From Primulina eburnea (lineage: Eukaryota > Streptophyta > Magnoliopsida > Lamiales > Gesneriaceae), in contig NC_133103.1 in assembly GCF_022965805.1 (NCBI RefSeq), forward strand, positions 45,588,047 to 45,652,046: 64,000 nucleotides of DNA, in the 5' to 3' direction. This document shows, piece by piece, positions 47,246 through 59,576 of the stretch (its first letter is position 1; each line of letters starts with the position of its first letter). The notes beneath the pieces were generated by a model. That model was not told the origin of the DNA. It saw only the letters and a list, made by a program, of their open reading frames with translations, and searched no databases. Made by a program: the position numbers and the translations under genes.

Positions 47246-47894
47246 TGATGATACCCCCGTAAGAGCCCGGGTCATGGATGACCCGGAATATCAAATGGAT
47301 TCCCAAATTCGAGTAAGTCTGCAGGTGGATTCTTCTGGAGCCGGGCAGGTGGAAGCCCATGCTCTGCTCTCCGGGCAGTCATAGGCTCGGGCTCTTGTAT
47401 AAATCTCTTGTATAAGGCATTCTACCCGGGCACCTCGATTACAGTGTCGCATTCAAGTGGTTCAGAAGATAAGATCTTGTCTCGAGAAGCGCACCCGACA
47501 TAATCCTATTGATGTGATACGATGGGAAAATAGGACAGCTTGACAGGAAGTCAACATCAAATGCTATGAGTGGTAGGTGTACACGCAAATCGAGGTCATT
47601 ATTACTTCTCCTACTATAAATATCAGGTTCTCTCTTTACATATAGGGGGATTCATTTTTACACCAATCACACAGCCATCACTTGGCTACATTGGTTTCTT
47701 GCTTGAGTACCCTGCTGACTTAAGCATCGGAGTGGCCACGCCGGACACCCCTCCGGCGCCCATTCACGAGTTCATTTCATTGTGTGCAGGTGACAGCCGA
47801 AGCCATCTACTTTGCTCATCTTCCTGAAATAAATTATTGATTCGATCCGGTGGAGCACCCGACCCAGCTCACCCATTTCACTAGGATCGCATCA
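47246..47894 (+). repeat. Right LTR of the young element
   Basis: Same 649-bp sequence as the left LTR by eye, followed directly by the CATGT target duplication. Confidence 0.93.
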
Positions 47895-48321
47895 CATGTG
47901 CATGTATATGTATTATTTGGTACATATGGTTAGCACATGCTGAGTCATTAGACTCACTAGGTTTGAATGGTTGCAAGTGAGGATGATATTTAAATAAGAC
48001 GCTGAAGCTTGAGTGAATCGGATCCGACAGTACACTCCCGGGGGACTAACATCTATTTTCCACATTATTTTATGATTTAAAGTTTTTAAATAAATTTTGA
48101 GGATTTATTTTATAAAGATTTTATGTTTTGGGTTGAATATTGGAGGTTGAGTTTTCTTTTAAATTGACGTATGATTTCATGGTTGTCGTTTATAGTTTTA
48201 TTCATTTAATATAAATATTAGTTTATTTATGTTGGATGATTTTGAATTTCAGAGGAATTTTTTTAAAAAAAATATTAGTAATATTTATTATATTTTACTT
48301 TTAAAAGTAAGGGACGTTTCA

Positions 48322-50774
48322 GTTGTTATCAGAGGCAAGGATCCCGTAAAGGTTTTGTTACTACCACTCCGAGAAGCTCAAGAAGTCAAACTTTAAGTCT
48401 GTAAGTTTTACTTCTTTAGATTTTTACGCAGAAATTTTTTCAAATGATTTTATGATATAGAAATTTGGAGGTTTGATGTTTTTTTAAAATTAAATACATG
48501 TTGGTTACGTGGTTTAGACGGTGTGTACAACAATGTCTTCGAGATGTGTGATTCACGGGCATGGGGAAGAGGAGAGATGTGAGGAGAATTTGGTTTTTGC
48601 GTATCTCGAATTTTTCACTGCCTAATATTAAGTTGAGGCGAATTGAACTTGATGATTTAGGACTGCATGTTTCGAATTCTATACTGTGTAGGAAGAGAAT
48701 TTCGAAGTTGATGATGTGGGTTGAATTTTATTGAATCGTGAACTTAGGAACTGAATTATAATAATTTAAAAATTCAAACGGCTTAATTGCAAGTTTTCAA
48801 AAATATCGGGATGATTTTGCTATTATTCGAAAGTATGGGGCTGATTCGAAAAATAGGATGGCTAAAATGGAAAAAATTGGAGCTAAATTGGAAAATTCGA
48901 GAATTTTTGGGTCTTTGATTGCAAATTTTAGAAAAATTATAGGGTCATTTTAGCAATTTTCGAAAGCTATGGGAGCCATTTTACATTCAATTTGATTGTT
49001 TGAGGGGCTGGAATGTGATAATTTAAGGTTAATCGAACAATCCGAGAACTTTGGGATTTAGATTGCAATTTTCAGAAAAATAAAAGATTCTAATTGAATG
49101 TAGTCGACAAGTAAATTAGAAACTAAGGGTTACATAAGGAATTGTGATTGAGGAAGTTACACATATATGTAAGTATGAGAATATCCTAGGAGGAACGAAG
49201 AAAATTGGTATTAGCAATTCTGATGAGAAATTAAGATTTGTCAAATTAATAATTTTTGGGTATTATATTGGATTATAGAGAATTACAATTGTATTTACAT
49301 GTGTTATAATTGTTGTCATGAAACACAAAAAATATAAATATTTAAAATAAGATTTATTCAACAATATTTTTATTTTTCGTTTTATCGTATGACACAAATA
49401 CTTTTTGGTTCAACAATTGCTATTGTATCAGAAAGTTTGGGGAGTTTGTATTTTAGATTTCATAATTTTAGTAAGATATTTAAGGGGACAAATGATTGAA
49501 GGAGAAAATCAGTGAATGAAATTCGTTTATATTAGGATATTAGCATAAAAATATTGAAATAATGTTATGAAGGAATCGATGAATATAAACTAAGAATATC
49601 GGAGTTCGTATAATTTTTGTATGATTCATTTTATAGGATTTGAGAAAAATACTATATGGAGATCATATGAGATAATTGCGAAATTTAGAGAAGTAGGTTA
49701 AAAGAAAGAATTTCATTTTGGGTTGACACTACGATTGCTATGATTTCTAATATCCGGAAACCTCTATTTTTTAATTTGTCACTAAACCTTGTAAGGATGA
49801 AGACATTTGGAGAATTGTTTAAAGTTATTAAGAAATAACTTACATGGTCATAAAATATTTATTTTTGGAGATTATGAAATTTTGAATCCAAGTTCTGATT
49901 AATGATTAAGAGTATAGTTGTTTTCAGGACACATTTATTGCTTATGTTGGAATTTTAAGAATGCTAAACACTTAAATTGGATATTGGACCTTGAAATATC
50001 TTGACTATAATAAATTAATTAAGAATGACATTTCCAAGTTAAATAAATTACTCTAGTTTTTAGGATAACAAATAGATAACTACCTTATGTAAAATAAGTC
50101 ACAGAACATAGATAGACATCGAGAAAAGAAGAGTGTAATAAGTTTTGCATTTATATGATACTAAGAGTAAATTATATTGGAAGGTGGATAAAAGTTTTCT
50201 TCCCTAGGGTTTTAAGATTTTTGTAAGTGTAAGGTCATTTGACATAATCTTGAGTTCCAAGGTTACATATAAGTGTTTGATTTTATAGCGGGATTTAGAA
50301 TGAAATCATAATGTGAAATAATGACCCGATAGACTTGAATCATTTAAATACTTTGAATACTTGGGATTTAAGAAAACAAAAAAATGATGATAGTGTTAAG
50401 GACAATATGTTTGCCATATACATGAATGAGGTTTAGTAAGTACCAGTAATTAAAGTATTTTATAATCATGGATACTATTTGGTGACTATGGATCGAAGAT
50501 GGGTTTAGCAGTAGAAATATATTTTGGGAGAATAAGATAATTCAGGGTAATTTAGGATTTATAATTGACAGATGATGTAGAGTTAGTTAAATCTTTGTTT
50601 TTTTTTTGAGATCGAGAAACTTTGTATAAATGTATAAAAATGAAATATATCTTATTAGAATACACAATGAAAGCTTGATAGAATGAAAAATTTAAGCCAA
50701 TCAGATTAAGTATGAACTGAATGAGGGAATCTAAGCTTTTCAATAATCAAGACTAGACAAAATTTTATTTAAGG
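48322..50774 (+). other. Non-coding interior of the LARD-like element
   Basis: Begins with the degenerate PBS and continues as AT-rich DNA with local repetition around 48790-49090 (variants of TTGCAA(G/A)TTTT and CGAAAGTATGGG). No gag, protease, RT or integrase motif was found on either strand. Confidence 0.65.
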
Positions 50775-52765
50775 TGAGGGGGGATTTGCAACACACACAA
50801 TTCACGTAAGAGTTGAACAGCGGCTGAAGAATGGAAAGCCAGGCAAAGAAGTTTTCGATTTTTTCTCCTTCATTATTCGATTTTCTTCCTCGTTCTTCCT
50901 TCCAACAAATGATCACCCGACTCTCTTGCATCCTAAGGTGGATTTTCGATGGGGTTTTGACGAGAAAAAAGCGTAGAAATCATCCTTCGCATCACCGACG
51001 TTACACCGCTCCGGTATTCGTATTTCGAAGGTTTTAAACGTCACATTTCTAAACCTTTTTTTGTACCATTAAATCATAATGTGTGTTCATTGTTTTTAAG
51101 CATGAAAACTGTTTAGATCGAATTATTTAACGTTTCGACATAAATTTTCAAAGTTTTGACGTTTATACGCATATATGAGACATGTTATTAATTATAAGGG
51201 GATCACTGTCAATATGAAACGTTTATGGATTGTGAAAAGTGTCGTTAAGTAGTAAACGAAGGCTGAACTTGCTGATGGACGAAGGAAGGGACTTGCAGCC
51301 ACTAGAATGGAAGTTTAGGGCTCGATTCTTTTGGGTGTCTAGGCTAGGAGACTGTGCACGGTTAGGGCTGGTTCAGTAGGTTCATGTAAGGTCCAGGAGG
51401 ATAGGCTAGGGTCTGGTCCAAAAGGGCTCAAGGGTGGCTCGATAGAATAGGTGAGTGTGGCTTGAATCGTGAGGAAAGTGTTCGAATATGGTTAGGGAAG
51501 GAAAAGTGGTTCGAACCGTGGGTTGCAGAGGCTGGAGGGCGGTTCACGGGGGTAGTTTAGGGATGAAAAGTTTATATTTAAAATTTGGGATGAAAATATT
51601 AAGTTTTGAATTTATTCGGGTTTAAGATACTTCACGATTTAATTATTAAGTCATTAAATCGAAAGGTTTGGGTTTAAGTCTAAGAAAAATATTAGAAGTC
51701 AAATTTAAGCTTATATGATGGTTTTGGATAGATTCGAGTCAATAAAAGCAAGAAAAATTCAAAATTGAGAAGTTCGAGGTCCATGGGTAAAATTTTCATT
51801 TTACGTCCAGGATAGTTCGAAAGGTCTGGCAGTGTCCCGATGAATTATAATGCATGCTAAAGATATTTTAAAATGTTTATGATGAAAATATGATATTTTA
51901 TGATATATGCAAAGGCTGTACGATTTTCCCGAAATACTATTTTTAAAATTTTTGAATGACACGATATTTAATAATAAATGAAAGAAAAAATATTTTGAAG
52001 GCTGTGAATTGACTGTGACACAGATGATATGCGAGAGATCCGTTTTAAGAAGGAAAAATGAACTTACAAAAGGGGATATCGTGAGGGAAAAGACCATGGA
52101 CCGTTTACGAGAGAAGGCCCCAGAGGGGAGCCCAACGATCGTTTTTCCATATTTGGCCACGGTCCAGTTACTAGAGTTGCCAACGCCCTACCCCTAGGTA
52201 CTGGTGTATATAAACTGATCAGTTGACCACATGATGACATGATAAATGATAGTCACTTTCAAGGATCAAACTTCATCCAAAGTGACATACGATGATGAAA
52301 GGCTTAATGATTTGTGATTTATTTACGCTTACTAGTTTTATGCCGGCATATTTTAAATAAAAGTATGATTTTTAATTGTATGTATCTGTATATTTATTAT
52401 TTGGTACATATGGTTAGAACGTGCTGAGATAAACTCACTAGGTTTGAATGATTGCAGGTGATGATGCTATTGAGAGAGACGCCGACGTTTGAGTGAATCA
52501 GGTCCTACATTACACTCCCGAAGGACTTATATCTAAATTTTGATGATTTATTTTATAAACATTTTATGCTTTGGGTTGAAGATTAGATGTTGACTTTTCT
52601 TTTAAATGACGTACGATTTCATGGTTGACGATTATGGTTTTTTATTCATTTAATATTTTTAAATATTAGTTTATTTATGTTGGATAGTTTTGAAGTATAG
52701 AGGAAAATGTTTTAAAAAATAGTAGTAGTTATTATATTTTAAAGTTAAAAGTAATAGACGTTTTA
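50775..52765 (+). repeat. Right LTR of the LARD-like element, 5'-truncated
   Basis: Matches the left LTR from about 43010 onward (ACACAATTCACGTAA) to the end. The first 530 bp or so of the LTR are missing. It keeps the uninterrupted version of the site where the young element inserted in the left LTR. Confidence 0.85.
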
Positions 52766-53323
52766 TTTATTGACCTTGGTTTATTTATTTTTTCTGATTA
52801 TTTTTACTCCGACACTCTTTCATAACTGATTATTGCTGATTTTAAAATCAGGAAATTATTTTAGGCTAATGTTTTAACTGTCCTTGCTCTCTCTTTCTTT
52901 CCTTAATTAGTAAAATTTATTTTAAATATAAAAAAAAGTATAAATTACTCCTATAACATCGTTTCTCTAGATGAAATAATATATATTTGAATAATACAAT
53001 GATTTATGGCTTCAATTTAAAAACGGTTTAAATACCGGTTTCGAATTGATCTGATTCCGAATCAAAACTATCCATCAGCCATCATGAGTCGACGAACCGA
53101 AAGACACTTATCCCATACACAAAATAGGAAATGGAAAATGGAATCCAAACTATATGCGATGGTTGATAATTAAATGAAATTAATGCGATGGTTGATAATT
53201 AAATGTGCTCTTTGCTTTCCAAACTCTTCTTTTTAATCCAATTATTATATTTTTCTTTTTCAAAAATTAATATGGAGTGGGCTAAAGTGGATGATTACAA
53301 CATATAGCTAATAAATTAATATG

Positions 53324-53328
<5 letters not shown>

Positions 53329-53356
<28 letters not shown>
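53329..53356. repeat. (TA)n microsatellite
   Basis: Short TA run in intergenic DNA. Confidence 0.9.
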
Positions 53357-53361
<5 letters not shown>

Positions 53362-53690
53362 AATATTTGTGAGATCATCCGAGGTTCCATTTTACGAGAC
53401 AGATCTACGAATCAATCCAACTCTTAACATGGAATTTCTCATGTGTCAAGTTGCTGATGTTGCGTCACTTGATCTGGTTAGCTAGGTGTGTTGTAAAGAG
53501 TGACGACAGATCTTATCGGGTAATACTGTCTCTAGTGGGGACAGAGCTGGTGGTAGAAAAATGGTAAGGGTGATCTCTAATAGATATAAGACAATACAAT
53601 CAAATAGACACACATATTTTCAGACTCACGAGTCTAACAACCCGACTCATCAGTACTCAAGTAGGTGCATTATGTTCTACCATAGATTTA

Positions 53691-53843
53691 AGAGTAGGTC
53701 TCATGTGAGACCGTCTCACGGATCATAATCTGTGAGACGGGTCAACCCTACCCATAAAAAGTAATACTTTTGCATGGGTGACATAAATAAGAGATCCGTC
53801 TCACAGATACGACCCGTGAGACCGTCTCACACAAGTTTTTGTC
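53691..53843 (+). mobile_element. Dispersed MITE, copy 3
   Basis: Begins AGAGTAGGTCTCATGTGAGA and ends CACACAAGTTTTTGTC. It lacks about 25 bp of the middle seen in copy 1. Confidence 0.85.
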
Positions 53844-53949
53844 TAGATTTAAAAAGTAAGTTATATCTTATCCAACAAATATAACTTTTAACTTAATAAT
53901 AAACTTTTGATCTTAACAAAAAATAAACCTATATTTCAATAAACTAAAC

Positions 53950-54132
53950 GAGTGGGTCTCCTGTGAGACCGTCTCACGAATCATAATTTGTTAGACAGAT
54001 CAACCCTACCCATGTATTCACAATAAAATGTAATACTCTTAGATAAAAAGTAATATTTTTTAATGGGTGACCCAAATAAGAGATTTGTCTCACAAATACG
54101 ACTCGTGAGACCGTCTTACACAAGTTTTTGCC
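53950..54132 (+). mobile_element. Dispersed MITE, copy 4
   Basis: Starts AGTGGGTCTCCTGTGAGACC and ends ACACAAGTTTTTGCC; same orientation as copy 3, about 105 bp away. Confidence 0.85.
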
Positions 54133-54721
54133 TAAACTTATAAACAAAAATTTAAACTATGTTGATTTTTTTGGGTGATCATTATTCCGACCCGGTAAAG
54201 AGCAGTTGCCCACACGAAATTACATACGTCGCTGTCTTCTTACTTAAAAATAATTGAACGAACTAATTATAAAAGGATTATTATATTGAAAAAAACAATT
54301 AGAATAAATATTCTTTTGTTCGAATAATATTTTGGAAACAGATATTTTTCATACTGAGTAAATTTTAGTCATGTAGTTAATGATACTTTAGAAAATACAT
54401 AATTAATTAGCCTTCTACCATTGACTCGAATGATAAATATAATTTTTCAAATATAAATTTTTTGCGTATTATTTATTTAGAGAACTTGAAAACATCGATC
54501 ATATATATTTCATACGATATAATAAATTTATTGTACGTACTGTAAAATTTTTGAATTAAATCAATTCCCTAAGCCACTAATGTAATGTTTTTTAGATGAA
54601 TGGATCTATTTCGACGAAAATATCGGATTATTAACTCATTCAAATCATCTCATTTACTATGTGGGTTTCATCGGGTTATTTGGTTAATAGGATAAAGATA
54701 AGATAATCAGAAAATTTTACG

Positions 54722-54880
54722 GACAAAAACTTGTGTGAGACGGTCTCACAGATCGTATTTTATGAGATGGATCTTTTATTTGGGTCATCCATGAAAAAGT
54801 ATTATTTTTTATGCTAAGAATATTATTTTTTATTATGAATATCAGCAGGGTTGACTCGTCTCTCAAGAGACCTACTCAAT
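54722..54880 (-). mobile_element. Dispersed MITE, copy 5
   Basis: Starts GACAAAAACTTGTGTGAGAC and ends CTCTCAAGAGACCTACTC. One of the two terminal palindromes has been shortened. Confidence 0.8.
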
Positions 54881-55912
54881 TTTAAACTAGTCGATGTATT
54901 TAAGGGTAAATATTTATTAATGTAAATTGAGTACTTAAATATTAATGAACTTCGTGTGTATTGATAAATATTCCTTCTCGTATACACCATAGAGATAAAG
55001 TCTTAAAGATAACATCTCACTATCTTATATAACGATCTTATTAATAGTGTTAGATCAAATTTCCACCTTTTGCTACAAACATGTGAACTTTATGTTTGAA
55101 GTCGTATAAATATTTTATCAGGACCATGATGGCCATTGAAATTCAATAAACGGAAATTTGTTTTTAAATCTCCGACATAATAGTTAAACGTGTGTTCAGT
55201 TCTCGTCAGGTTGAAACTTTCTCTGTAATTTCTGATTCATACTTAAATAGTTTATGCGCTATTTGAGAGCAAAATCATTTGTTCAGGTTAAATTCAGCAC
55301 AAAATATTGAAAATATGAAATATATGTATGGTATTGCAGAACAAATTGTTTTAGATCTGATTTGAAAGATAAAATTTTGAGTATACAATTAGAATTGCAA
55401 TATTAATATCAGTATTTTCTATACTTGTTTGTGTGCTCAAATATCATATGTTAGTATACGATTTGAAAGAGTTTATATTAAAATATCATATATTAATGCC
55501 CCACTTTTGATGTTTTGTACCAATTTTCATCTGAAAAATATATGTGTAATTAATACCAAAATTTGTTATTCAAATATCAATACTAGATTTTCAATGTTTT
55601 GTACCAAATTTTTATCTAAAAAAGACATGTCATTAATACCAAAATTTATTATGTATGTTGTGAACTCAAAAATCATATATTAATATCAGATCTAAAACAT
55701 TTAATATTCAAATATCATATTTTAATAACAATTTTTCAAGATTTTGTATCGAATTTTCATTCGAAAAAATATCATTAATATTAAAATTTATTATATATAT
55801 TTAAATATTTATAAATCATATATTAATTTCAAGTCTAAAATATTAAATTTAAAATATCATAGATTTGTTTTAATATTTCAATATATGCAAGAGTTTCATC
55901 TTCTAAATTTTT

Positions 55913-56097
55913 AAGAGTAGGTTTCATGTGAGATCGTCTCACGGATCTTAATCCGTGAGATGAATCAACCCTACTGATATTCACAATAAAAAATAATACT
56001 CTTAGCATAAAAAGTAATACTTTTTCATGGATGATCAAATAAGAGATTCGTCTCACAGATACGATCCGTAAGACCGTCTCATATAATATTTTTGGCA
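55913..56097 (+). mobile_element. Dispersed MITE, copy 6
   Basis: Starts AGAGTAGGTTTCATGTGAGA; ends GACCGTCTCATATAATATTT. It lies about 280 bp upstream of the ARM-gene start codon, so it may be in or near the promoter. Confidence 0.85.
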
Positions 56098-56374
56098 ATT
56101 TTCAATATATTTGTATCAAGTCTAAATTATATGATTTTTTAAATTGAAGAGACAGCTCTCACGTGCTGATTCTGTACGGCTATCTACGTGTCATCTTCTA
56201 CTTCTCTCTTCTTGTTTCTCTTCTTCCTCACTTCGACATCAACATCATTGACCCTTCTTCCTCCAATCGAGACGCCGTCGTTTGTTGCTCCGAAACTCAA
56301 CCCTAGTAGGTATAGGGAGTTGAATTGAATTGAATCGAATCGAGTCGGATAATTCTTGTGGTGGCTGGCTGGAT

Positions 56375-58984
56375 ATGGATTCTGATTCCGTTGGATCGAG
56401 CTTTCCCTATGAGGGGCGGGAATTCAGCGATCTCAGCCTTGTAAATGGTGATTGCTCTGCCTTCAGCGAATGTAACAGTGATGGATCCGGCGAGTTTACT
56501 GCAACCTCCACCCACAGTCGCCGTCTCTTCATCGCCTGCGCCACTGACAACTCCGATGAGCTCATCTCCCATCTCGTTTCAGCTCTTCATTCAACCAACA
56601 TCGATGAACAGAAGCAAGCGGCTATGGAAATCCGTCTCCTCGCCAAGAATAAAGCTGATAACAGGATTAAAATCGCCGAAGCTGGAGCGATTAAACCGCT
56701 GATTTTGTTAATTTCGTCGAACGATCCTCAGTTGCAGGAATACGGGGTCACAGCGATTCTGAATTTATCGTTATGCGATGAGAATAAAGAAGAAATCGCT
56801 TCATCCGGGGCGATTAAACCGTTAGTCCGCGCGCTGAAATTCGGTACTTCAACTGCCAAAGAAAACGCCGCCTGCGCACTCCTGAGACTGTCGCAAATCG
56901 AGAAGAACAAAACCGCCATCGGGAAATCCGGTGCGATTCTACCACTGGTTAACTTGCTGGAAACCGGAAGTTTCCGAGGGAAGAAAGACGCGTGCACGGC
57001 GCTGTTCTCGCTGTGCTCGGTGAAGGAAAACAAACTGAGGGCTGTGCAGGCAGGAATAATGAAGCCTTTGGTGGAGATGATGGCAGACTTTGGTTCGAAC
57101 ATGGTGGATAAATCGGCATACGTGTTGAGCTTGCTGGCGCCGGTGGCGGAGGCCAGGGCTGAGATGGTGGAGGAAGGTGGGATTCCGGTGTTGGTGGAGA
57201 TAGTGGAAGTGGGGACACAGCGGCAGAAGGAGATTGCGGTGTCCATACTGTCACAGTTATGCGAGGATTGCGTGGCGTATCGTACCATGGTGGCCCGCGA
57301 AGGAGCCATTCCTCCCTTGATCGCTTTGTCCCAGAACGGGACCAGCCGCGCCAAACAAAAGGTTAAAAAACCTCAACTTTTCACTTAGTAACAATTAATT
57401 ATTCCAGAAACTTATTCCGGATACAAAGTTTAAAAACTCTTATCGATTAATTTTTACTGATTATAAAATAATATCGAAAGTTTAAGGTATCTGAAATTAA
57501 TATTACATTTCATTGTCAATTTTTTCTTTAATTACATTAGTTATAAAACCAAAATTAGAATTGGAACCGTGCAAAGTCAGTAACTTCATCATAAATCTAT
57601 CTCAAGGATTTTACTATATAATTAGCTAGTTTCATAGGTCAGGAATCTCACATATTACACGGAGTTAGACAGGGGTTCTTACAATTAGATCTCGAAACTA
57701 AGATATCGTCTCAAATTTAGAATCTTGATGTCTGGTAACCAAGCGGTGGAATTTTTGAAAGATAATGCTTGGGCTAAGTAAGCAGGCCTACGGATAGTAA
57801 AAAAAGAGGCTATAGCCGACATTTTTACTTGGTGTTGATATGTGATGCATATACAAATGAAGATTAAATCACAATTATTGTGATAAACTATATAAAAAAA
57901 GAAGTAATCTTAGGCAATAATGTCTTCCAGTCTGCCTACAAAATTGCCCTTGTAAACGATAGTTAGAATTCATCCCGGACAATAGGTTTCCATTGTAGGG
58001 TTGTTCACGATAGATATGATTGGATTTGTTGGTTTATTTCATCCTACCTATGTGGGCATTACCTAATACCTCCATGATAGGATGGATGGCTAAGATTTGT
58101 CCACGCATATATAGGACCCATTTTTTTTTTTTGAAATTGTATGTATGGCAAGATCTCACCCGTTGAAATGAAGTGAGGGTAGTGTCCATCTAGGTAGGAT
58201 CTCATCTACCGGATTTGTTAGAGAGGAGGAGGCCAGCATTAAGTTAGACAAAAATTTGTGTGAGCCAGTCTCGTATTTTGTGAGACGGATCTCTTATTTG
58301 GGTCATCCATAAAATTATTTTTTATGTTAAGAGTATTATTTTTTATTGTTAATATCGATAGGGTTGATATGCCTCACAGATAAAGATTCGTGAGACCGTT
58401 TCATATGAGACATACTCATTAAGTTAATGTAGCTGTAACATTATTAAGTATTACAACCAATACGGCCATCTAAATGTTTGTTAGATTAGCATTATTCAAT
58501 GGTTAATAAATTAAGTGTAAACATATCAAATTTTTTGTCGTGATATTATTATATGCATACTTTAAAACAGACCGAACATGATGATCCTTATTATTCTAAT
58601 GTGGGTTGGTCTCTCCTCTGTCCCAATGGTACTAGAAAGTAGCCCAACAAGATAGTTTGTTTATTATTCTTGCATCTCCAATCAGCAGCCACAGTTCAAA
58701 ATATCATTTTTTTGGGCTATATTTATATCAAAATAAGTTTATGTGTTGTGTTTGAGGTCTATTATTCGACGGCAGATTAATATTAATTTCAGAAAGTCTT
58801 ATGTCATATCCTATGATGATGTCATCCATGAACTTTGAGTGTTATTTAAAAAGATAGATACTCATGTATTTTTTGGCATTTAGCTTACTGATGGGGTGTG
58901 TGTGGTTTTGAACAGGCGGAGGCACTGATAGAGGTTCTAAGGCAACCAAGATCCGCAAACTCCGCTGCTAAATGCGATCTCTGA
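56375..58984 (+). CDS. Armadillo-repeat protein (PUB-like, without U-box)
   Basis: Two exons, 56375-57361 and 58916-58984, give 351 residues. The first ATG (MDSDSVGSSFPYEGREF) is at 56375; the open frame runs upstream to 56330 but without an ATG. Exon 1 ends SRAKQK at a weak donor GTTAAA; after the TTTTGAACAG acceptor exon 2 gives AEALIEVLRQPRS...CDL. ARM repeats fill most of the protein from about residue 65, with units such as GAIKPLILLISSNDPQLQEY, NLSLCDENKEEIASSGAIKP and GAILPLVNLLETGS. No U-box is present, so ubiquitin ligase activity is not implied; ARM repeats bind protein partners. Length and layout match Arabidopsis At3g01400-type proteins. The specific function is unknown. Confidence 0.92.
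58042..58196. mobile_element. MITE with about 22-bp terminal inverted repeats, in the intron
   Basis: Left end ATCCTACCTATGTGGGCATT(ACC) and right end, reverse complemented, ATCCTACCTAGATGGACACT(ACC) match at all but a few positions. No coding capacity. The target duplication is unclear. Confidence 0.75.
58246..58418 (-). mobile_element. Dispersed MITE, copy 7 (ARM-gene intron)
   Basis: Begins AGACAAAAATTTGTGTGAG and ends ATATGAGACATACTC; more diverged than most copies. Confidence 0.8.
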
Positions 58985-59261
58985 AATCGTAATTATACAG
59001 TGTTGTGGTAAATTTGTTCCTTTTCTGTCGATTTTGATCTTGTCAATTATAGTGCTCCACCATATTTCACATAGATTCTTGTTTATATCAGATTGGTGTG
59101 CATTGCATTTGTATCTATTACTTGGTAGGACTTAAAACAAACCGATTGAACCTTTTTTTTTTTAATAGCATTCGAACGCAATTATCAAATCGTATGAACA
59201 GTCTAACTGAAAAAAAATATAAAAAAAATTGTAAAAATAGTCTCTGTACTAGTAATAAATA

Positions 59262-59415
59262 AGAGTAGGTCTCTAGACGAGTCAACTCTACCGATATTCA
59301 CAATAAAAAGTAATACTCTCAGCATAAAAAGTAATATTTTTTCGTGGATGACTCAAATAAAATATCTGTCTCACAAAATACGATATGTGAGATCGTCTAA
59401 CACAAGTTTTTGTCA
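59262..59415 (+). mobile_element. Dispersed MITE, copy 8
   Basis: Starts AGAGTAGGTCTCTAGACGAG; about 30 bp of the 5' palindrome region is deleted. Ends ACACAAGTTTTTGTC. Confidence 0.8.
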
Positions 59416-59518
59416 AGAATTAGCAGAAAATTTCATTCTCAAGAAGTCATGGGTCTAGATTCCCAAACTTGGGTGGCCTAACGAAAACTAGAGTTTGACC
59501 CAGCACAATCAAAGTCTT

Positions 59519-59541
59519 TATATATATATATATATATATAG

Positions 59542-59576
<35 letters not shown>
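59519..59576. repeat. (TA)n microsatellite
   Basis: About 55 bp of TA dinucleotides with a single GA interruption. Confidence 0.95.

Larger units (their letters stand above)
44543..47894 (+). mobile_element. Young non-autonomous LTR element with a stem-loop repeat interior, TSD CATGT
   Basis: Two 649-bp LTRs (44543-45191 and 47246-47894) begin TGATGATACCCCCG and end GGATCGCATCA; I saw no difference between them, which indicates a recent insertion. Perfect CATGT duplications flank it (44538-44542 and 47895-47899). A PBS of the TGGCGCCGTCTGTGGGAAC type follows the left LTR at 45193, and TTTAAGGGATG precedes the right LTR. The interior of about 2.05 kb has no gag or pol; most of it is a GC-rich repeat array. 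It must use proteins of another, probably Ty3-type, element. Confidence 0.93.
42486..48321 (+). repeat. Left LTR of the LARD-like element, interrupted by a younger element
   Basis: Runs from TGTTACGCCCG to GGGACGTTTCA; about 2.48 kb after discounting 44543-47894 and one CATGT. A degenerate PBS, TTGTTATCAGAGGC, follows at about 48324, close to the methionine-type TTGGTATCAGAGC. Confidence 0.85.
42486..52765 (+). mobile_element. Large non-coding LTR retrotransposon (LARD-like), TSD TTTAT
   Basis: The left LTR starts TGTTACGCCCG at 42486 and the right LTR ends GACGTTTTA at 52765, flanked by perfect TTTAT duplications (42481-42485 and 52766-52770). The two LTRs match along most of their length, for example GGGGTTTTGACGAGAAAAAA, GTTCGAAAGGTCTGGCAGTG and TTTGGCCACGGTCCAGT. 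The interior codes for nothing recognisable, so it fits the LARD class of large derivatives that depend on other elements. Confidence 0.85.
52771..56374. other. Intergenic DNA and upstream region of the ARM gene
   Basis: Contains a TA microsatellite (53329-53356) and four MITE copies (53691-53843, 53950-54132, 54722-54880, 55913-56097). 55290-55830 has diverged repeats around ATTTTGTA(T/C)C(A/G)AATTT(T/C)CAT. 56150-56374 is the likely promoter and 5' UTR, with CT-rich stretches (CTTCTCTCTTCTTG) often seen in plant leaders. Confidence 0.5.
57362..58915 (+). other. Intron of the ARM gene, with two MITEs
   Basis: 1554-bp GT-AG intron. It contains a MITE at 58042-58196 and a copy of the dispersed 180-bp family at 58246-58418. 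No other feature seen. Confidence 0.8.

Noticed and set aside
56330..56374. Start of the ARM protein at 56330
   Set aside because: The codon there is TTG; the first ATG is at 56375 and gives the family's usual length.
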